Source: Haliclona indistincta
Lineage: Eukaryota > Porifera > Demospongiae > Haplosclerida > Chalinidae
DNA: 64,000 nucleotides
Assembly (NCBI GenBank): GCA_964017065.1
Contig: OZ024788.1
Location: 3,798,887-3,862,886, forward strand
Reading direction: 5' to 3'
A program made the position numbers and the translations under genes. Every line of letters begins with the position of its first letter. Position 1 is the first letter of the stretch. Below the pieces are notes generated by a model that was given only the letters and a program-made list of their open reading frames with translations, was not told the origin of the DNA and did not search any database. Shown one piece after another: positions 58,631-64,000 of the stretch.

Positions 58631-60694
58631 TTAGCAAAATTGTTGTGAGATGTTTCTAGCTAGTACTGGCTCATTAATAGAAGGTGATTTTAGCACTTTG
58701 ACAATGGTGTCCCAACAGAACGGTCGCTGAGGGGTGGGGTTCTTCTGCCAGTGATCAAATACTTCAGCAAAGCAACGCTGTAGATTCACATGTTTCTCTG
58801 CTTCAATTGAGCGAATGGTAGACATTGGTAGGTCTAGTTCGATAGCCATTGCTTGCCACTTGTCAGGAATGGCTGATGCTACATGTGCTTGAAAAAGACG
58901 CATAGTCAGCATTTGTTCATCTGCAAGACTACGTAAATCAAGAGAATGTGTGAGAGAAGGTTTTTGGCATCTTTCACTAAAAGGATCATACTTGATAGCT
59001 AGGGTACCAGTTGGAAGTTGTAAAGCAAATCTCATTTTTTCTTTGATATGACATGTTGCCACTCTTTCTTGAACTTTTGTGATAATCTGCTCACCAGAGG
59101 TAGTGACTGAGATATTAAAGGTATCTTCACGAACAGCAAGCATTATTAAGGATCGATGAGTAATCTCGTAGTCACACAAGCATCGTCCATCTTCTAGTGT
59201 TCTGTCAGAGTATGTCAGCAACTGCTGATCGAGTGGAATTCCTTCTTCTTTCTGGATCATCTGCTTGAGACACTCAATAGATTTGGCTGGATCGATGTTA
59301 ACAGTAACCATTTTGTCAGAGGGTGTCTTGATGAAGATCTGTATGACTGATGCTGCGTTCTCTTGAAAGTGACGGGATTGCTTTTGTTGGTTTGTAGGAC
59401 TAATTTCAAAACTAGAGTTATTCTTTACAGCATAAGAACTGGGAAGATGAACTTCAGCAGCAAGCTTCACTCTCACTCCCTGTGGGACTCTTGTGATAAT
59501 GAGATCATCAACGATAGTGACAGAGATTTGAAAATATATTCTAAGCTTTAATGTGGCTGATTTACCGACACAAAAGGTATGTAGACAGCATTCATCTTCA
59601 AGCTCTATTCCTTTGTATGTGAGCCTCTGTTGGTTAGGTAAAACTCCCTCTTTCTCATGGATCTTATCTTTGACTTTTGCAATAGTGTCAGTGTTTCTGA
59701 AATCAAGCCGTGACAAGAAGCCATTAAAGGTCTCCACAGAAATATGAATGCATAAAACACTTATCGAACGAAAAAAAAGGTGAAGAGTAAATTCCCTTTG
59801 AATATTGTAATCACTCAAAGTACGACCATCCTCAAGTTGCTTGCCAGCGAAGACAAGACGTTGCCGGTCAGGTAGAATTCCCTCCTTGTCCATAATTTTA
59901 TGTTTGACATTCTCAATGGTGTAAGCTGGATCAACATCAAGAGTAAGCATCATGCCAGTAAGGGTCTTGACAAAAATCGGCATACCACCTCTCAGACGAG
60001 TAACAAGATTGATAGTTGATTCCTTCTTAATTTTATAATAACCTAGGGTATGATGATCTTCAACCTGCTTGCCAGCAAAGATAAGACGCTGCTGGTCAGG
60101 TGGAATCCCCTCCTTTTCCTGGATCATCTGCTTGACATATTCAATGGAGTCGGCTGAGACAGCTTCAAGTGTGACTGTCTTACCGGTAAGCGTTTTAACA
60201 AAAATTTTCATGGGATTTCTTATGTAACGAGCGAGCCGAACAGTTGACTTACTCTGCATGCTGTAGTATCCCAAGGTATTACCATCCTCAAGCTGCATGC
60301 CAGCAAAGACAAGAGATTGTCGGTGAGGTGGAAGAAAATCTTGAAGATGATGCTTTATGGTTTCGATTGAGTGATCTGGACGAACCTCAAGAGTGACTGT
60401 GTCGCCAGAAGGGTTTTCAACAAAAATCTGCATTTGACTCTTTAGACGAAGTACAAGGTGAAGCGTCCGAGTGGAGCCTTTATGATGAATGTTATAATCA
60501 TTCAAGATACGCTTGTCTTCAAGATGCTTCTCAGAAAAGATGAGGCGCTGCTTGTCAGGTGATATCCCGATTTTATCCCGAAGTTTTTGCTTGACATTCT
60601 CGATGGAATCTTCTGTAGCAACAGTAAGAGTGAGCGTCTCGCCGGTTCTAATACTCATTTGACTGTCAGTTGGCTGCCTGGAAACGCTGTTCAT
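58631..60694 (-). CDS. Ubl-DD copy 5: six ubiquitin-like domains plus Death domain
   Basis: Intact single-exon frame of 687 aa; ATG at 60694 ([19 protein letters not shown]). Domains: Ubl1 13-84, Ubl2 ~88-155, Ubl3 162-237 (exactly 76 residues; Leu8, Ile44 and Val70 equivalents present, ends RLRGG), Ubl4 238-309 (begins Met), divergent Ubl5 ~310-386, segment A 387-449, Ubl6 450-523, segment B 524-596, Death domain ~597-687 ([41 protein letters not shown]). No membrane or signal sequence. Segments A and B both start F-x-ISVT and match no family I know. Likely cytosolic signalling scaffold (inferred). The 5' flank shares ~200 bp with copy 1. Confidence 0.87.
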   Translation of the reverse strand: MNSVSRQPTDSQMSIRTGETLTLTVATEDSIENVKQKLRDKIGISPDKQRLIFSEKHLEDKRILNDYNIHHKGSTRTLHLVLRLKSQMQIFVENPSGDTVTLEVRPDHSIETIKHHLQDFLPPHRQSLVFAGMQLEDGNTLGYYSMQSKSTVRLARYIRNPMKIFVKTLTGKTVTLEAVSADSIEYVKQMIQEKEGIPPDQQRLIFAGKQVEDHHTLGYYKIKKESTINLVTRLRGGMPIFVKTLTGMMLTLDVDPAYTIENVKHKIMDKEGILPDRQRLVFAGKQLEDGRTLSDYNIQREFTLHLFFRSISVLCIHISVETFNGFLSRLDFRNTDTIAKVKDKIHEKEGVLPNQQRLTYKGIELEDECCLHTFCVGKSATLKLRIYFQISVTIVDDLIITRVPQGVRVKLAAEVHLPSSYAVKNNSSFEISPTNQQKQSRHFQENAASVIQIFIKTPSDKMVTVNIDPAKSIECLKQMIQKEEGIPLDQQLLTYSDRTLEDGRCLCDYEITHRSLIMLAVREDTFNISVTTSGEQIITKVQERVATCHIKEKMRFALQLPTGTLAIKYDPFSERCQKPSLTHSLDLRSLADEQMLTMRLFQAHVASAIPDKWQAMAIELDLPMSTIRSIEAEKHVNLQRCFAEVFDHWQKNPTPQRPFCWDTIVKVLKSPSINEPVLARNISQQFC

Positions 60695-60829
60695 CTAGAG
60701 TACAACAACTTGAGTGAGGGTCGGTCGTAGGACAGCTAATATGGGTGAGTCGAAGTAATGGCGCGAATAGAGACAACGCCCTTTCGACTCGAGAGCCAAG
60801 AGCTTGCTGTAAATGAGCCCCACCTACCA

Positions 60830-60837
60830 TGACGTCA
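60830..60837. promoter_or_regulatory. CRE/ATF octamer upstream of Ubl-DD 5
   Basis: TGACGTCA, 136 bp before the ATG, inside ~190 bp conserved with the 5' flank of copy 1 (shared gagccccacctaccatgacg). Candidate bZIP (CREB/ATF) site. Confidence 0.62.
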
Positions 60838-60949
60838 TACGAGTAATGAATGTCTGTGACATTAGCAACACACGATTGGTGCACTGCAGTGCTGCAGGAA
60901 CTAATTTGATTGGTCATAATAATTTTATCAAGGTCAGACTAGCATGCAT

Positions 60950-61480
60950 TACGATGCTGAAGGAGCTCACTTAGTGTGATGATAAAATTATTTTATTTTT
61001 ATCGGTAATTTTGCATAGCATAATTTTCTGCAATCTTATGTGATGATGTACCTTAAATTGACTGCTGTGTGAACTATTTGCATAGCTAGCTGCAGCACAC
61101 TTAATGGACTTCAACTTTCAAATTTTATTTACCAATAAATATCGTTATATTAATTATTTTTTTTTGTGTTGTTGGTTTCACACAGTAGTCACTTTAGTGT
61201 GTACGTAATAGCATCATTTGTGATAACTATCATAGTGTTTACATGCAGGTGTTACTAATTACCAGTGTCAAGACTTCATAAAATTAATGCCTAACGACAG
61301 TTTCTGTCTCACTTCCTCTGAATTACATGCACATTATGTTTAATATCACGCTTCCTAAGCTGACGATGTCAATATTGAGTGACCTGCATTGCAATTGCTT
61401 GGAACGATTTATTCACAAGTTTTTAATAATTATTGTGATAAAAGCCTACAGTTGGGCGGGTTCTGGAGACCAAACTACTT
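60950..61480. repeat. Duplicated 5' flank, no gene
   Basis: Counterpart of 23700-24180, with indels. No common frame. Confidence 0.6.
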
Positions 61481-61605
61481 TAGCAAACCAATGCAATGCC
61501 GTAAATTAAAATTTCTTATCTCTCTCTTTCGATAGTAGACATTGGTAGATCTAGTCAATGTTAAATTTGCTTCAAAAATACGTAAAGACAGTTCTTGTCG
61601 TTCTA
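61480..61605 (-). pseudogene. Death-domain fragment
   Basis: Antisense Death-domain codons (complement of agtagacattggtagatcta), closely matching the relic at 24290-24430. Cut off by the dispersed repeat at 61617. Confidence 0.68.
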
Positions 61606-61616
61606 TAGGACAACTA

Positions 61617-61995
61617 TTAGGGAGGCACGGTAGTGGCTCCCTATGTAGGGATGAACGAGAAAACAAGATGGCGGCTACATACAATGTATTCGCGTTCAAA
61701 CGCTGATATTTCGCCTGGTGTTGAATTTTATACGTCTTTAGACACTTAGATCTGGTCTCTGGCGTTGCCCCATCTTATAGTAGCAAGGAGATTGCTCAAA
61801 ATTGTTACTAAAGTGACGAACCTGGAAACGGTGAAAATTGAGTTTCGTCATCTTTGTTTTCTTCTTTCTTTCTTCTTTCTTCTTTCTTCCACTCGCCTAG
61901 CGCCTTTACGCGAGCAGTGCCGAGACCAAAACATCCACGAACAGTCGTAAAATTCTCCTGGCATGTGCCTTTTGAGCTTTGTTTTTAGCGTAACG
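61617..61995. repeat. Dispersed ~0.4-kb repeat, second copy
   Basis: Begins ttagggaggcacggtagtgg; partner of 21883-22262, including the TTC-rich tract. The following 61996-62420 holds nothing I recognise. Confidence 0.82.
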
Positions 61996-62424
61996 GCGAT
62001 CTAAGTTCCGCGATTTCTCGATCGTGATCCATTGTCAACTTAGTGTTAGACGCCGTTATTGTGATTGCGCAAAACGCACGTGACCAAGCAGCTAAAGTAT
62101 AGCTGCGCCGTGTGAACACACACCCGGCATTTGTCTGGAGTCTTCGAAGAACGGTAAGCTCGTGTAGGATCGCCATTCTGCACTTGCCAGATAATTATAA
62201 CCGCCGTATAGGTCTACAAACAAGTGTGGACGGGGCTCGTATGCACTGCATGCATGCGTAGGCGAATAGGCAGACCTGATACGTACAGCGGCGTAACAAT
62301 TTTAGCTACAAGTTTAAGAAAAGCCATCAACAACAGGAATACTAAACTAATGGTGGAAACAAAGACTTCTCCGTACATGCATGATATTGAACTGCACTTC
62401 ACTAAAAAGAAAAAAGGGCACAAA

Positions 62425-62822
62425 CAAGAAATTAAAAAGATTTCTACATGATCGAAATCAAAAGGATGTAGTGATGAATTAATCTACCACTGGTTCACAA
62501 TGTAAACCAACAAGGAACAAGCATAGAATGGTAACACGATTGACTTGCTAACAGACCATAGATCCCTACATCAGTGGCTGTACATAAGATCAATATTTTG
62601 TCACAAGCTGAATTCTATTCAAAGTGTCACTCAACAGTAAATAGTTTAACTAGCTATAGTCTGGCCACAGCAGCCACTGATGTAGGGATCTATGGTCTGT
62701 TAGTAAGTCAATCGTGTTACCATTCTATGCTTGTTCCTTGTTGGTTTACATTGTGAACCAGTGGTAGATTAATTCATCACTACATCCTTTTGATTTCGAT
62801 AGAAATCTTTTTAATTTCTTGT
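62425..62822. mobile_element. Palindromic element, ~155-bp arms
   Basis: Arms 62425-62581 and 62661-62822 (shared catagatccctacatcagtg) with a ~80-nt loop. It sits within the segmental duplication whose other copy (24430) lacks it, so it is an insertion. Target duplication not resolved. Confidence 0.78.
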
Positions 62823-62962
62823 ATCATGTGCGCTAAGGATGATTGCTGATGTTTTGAGCTGCAGGAGCTACGTATGTCTTTGTCATTATTTTTTGTTTAT
62901 TTTGTTATAAAGTGCTCATGTCACCTGCTACATGAGCTTTGTCACCTTTTTTCACTCCTCAG

Positions 62963-63100
62963 TTATACTTGGGGCTAATATCGCTGACTCCAGGAGACGC
63001 AAACCTGTGCTTGTGGTCAGTGCTATACTATCTGGCTCAGCCTCTGTAGCATTTGGGTTCAGCAACTCATTCGTTTTGGCTGTCTTCTTAAGATTCTTAA
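62963..63100 (+). pseudogene. MFS exon-3 fragment, copy D
   Basis: Acceptor tcactcctcag, then homology to the motif-A exon (LTGSASVAFGFSN-like region: CTGGCTCAGCCTCTGTAGCA) down to GTCTTCTTAAGATTC. Cut by the TTAA element at 63101. Its 5' flank matches 24430-24592. Confidence 0.8.
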
Positions 63101-63818
63101 GGTGACGGGTAACAGTTCGCCTAATTAATATTCACAAAAATGTTTTTATACACTGTGCAAAATATGAACACGCTAGAGCGCTGTGAAGGCCATCAATGAA
63201 GACGCTAAACACTGTCCTTTCTCTCTTGAGCTATTTTCAACGCTGGGTACTACGCAACTCGGCGACAGCAGGCACAATTGGAGAGATAGTAAACTGCAAA
63301 ACGGCGCGCCACTTTTCGCGCGCGCTGTAACAGTGTCGCTACAGAGTCCATCGTCTACTGATGGGTTAGCATCCTCCGGAGGGCAGTAGACTATTAACGT
63401 GGACGTCTGGGCGACTGGCTCTGAGTAAAACGCGAAATAGTCTTGAAACGCTCGCCATTTTACAGCCTTTTCACAACATTTCGACCCATAACTTACAAAC
63501 AAACAGACTCTCAGCCAAGTTTATAGTCCGCTGCCTTCCGGAGGATGCTAACCCATCAGTAGACGATGGACTCTGTAGCGACACTGTTACAGCGCGCGAA
63601 AAGTGGCGCGCCGTTTTGCAGTTTACTCAGTATTTCTCCAATTGTGCCTGCTGTCGCCGTGTTGCGTAGTACCCAGCGTTGAATATAGCTCTAGAGAGAA
63701 AGAACAGTGTTTTAGCGTCTTCATTGATGGCCTTCACAGCGCTCTAGCGTGTTCATATTTTGCACAGTGCATAAAAACATTTTTGTGAATATTAATTAGG
63801 CGAACTGTTACCCGTCAC
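63101..63818. mobile_element. TTAA-type element with ~290-bp inverted arms
   Basis: TTAA at 63097-63100 and 63819-63822. Ends ggtgacgggtaacagttcgc and its complement; arms 63101-63393 and 63519-63818 are nearly perfect. piggyBac-type target preference. No transposase. 63823-64000 beyond it shows no gene. Confidence 0.87.
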
Positions 63819-64000
63819 TTAACCCTTTAACCCCTATTGTCGCCATTTGCACTTCAGACACCATAACTTTATGAAAAAGTGCTAAAATATCCCAAAATTG
63901 AGACAAATTGAAGAATACAAATAACCACAAAAAATTGACCGGTTTTGGGCGCGCCCCCTGCGCTAAACGTATTGGCTTCGGCATTTCTATGGCTTCAGTG

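Overview
The window looks like animal genomic DNA, most likely a demosponge of the Amphimedon type; this is an inference. The support is: spliced genes with short GT-AG introns, polyubiquitin-like repeats fused to a Death domain, a CARD exon, a BEL/Pao retrotransposon, CR1/Jockey-like LINEs, and many non-autonomous DNA transposons. There are no bacterial operons, and I saw no rRNA, tRNA or CRISPR array. A cnidarian or placozoan host cannot be excluded from the sequence alone.

Three gene families have been duplicated and shuffled. (1) A twelve-segment transporter of the major facilitator superfamily (MFS; ZIFL/tetracycline-efflux-like, plus strand) is present as two long but damaged copies (10.5-16.9 kb and 36.0-41.2 kb) and at least seven exon fragments. 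(2) A minus-strand family I call Ubl-DD encodes six ubiquitin-like domains, two copies of an unrecognised ~45-residue segment, and a C-terminal Death domain. Two copies are open (41239-43254, 671 aa; 58631-60694, 687 aa); at least three more are broken (20.8-23.5, 24.7-26.2, 33.5-35.3 kb). (3) A small multi-membrane-segment protein (29621-30385) has a truncated copy (19571-19972). The MFS and Ubl-DD genes lie tail to tail. The junction is best kept at 41.16-41.24 kb (77 bp apart), and remnants of it recur at 16.9, 20.6, 27.3 and 33.4 kb, so the convergent pair has been copied repeatedly.

Layout: 0-3 kb, dispersed repeats and inverted repeats. 3-9.6 kb, decayed BEL/Pao element. 9.6-17 kb, MFS copy A with a 5'-truncated LINE in its last intron. 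17-19 kb, tandem repeats. 19-27.5 kb, block 1 (membrane protein, Ubl fragment, MFS tail, Ubl-DD 1 and 2). 27.5-35.3 kb, block 2 (a second version of block 1, loaded with transposons). 36-43.3 kb, MFS copy B and intact Ubl-DD 4. 44-49.5 kb, MULE-like elements, a 171-bp tandem array and a CARD exon. 49.7-54.8 kb, a 4.5-kb palindromic element nested in another transposon. 55-58.3 kb, MFS and Ubl fragments. 58.6-61 kb, intact Ubl-DD 5. 61-64 kb, repeats and an MFS exon split by a TTAA-type element.

The candidate undescribed system is the Ubl-DD family. It joins a ubiquitin chain-like scaffold, with one retained RLRGG|M junction, to a Death domain. A TGACGTCA (CRE/ATF) site lies 70-145 bp upstream of three copies, and a CARD exon lies nearby. 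A signalling or apoptosis/innate-immunity scaffold role is plausible but inferred.
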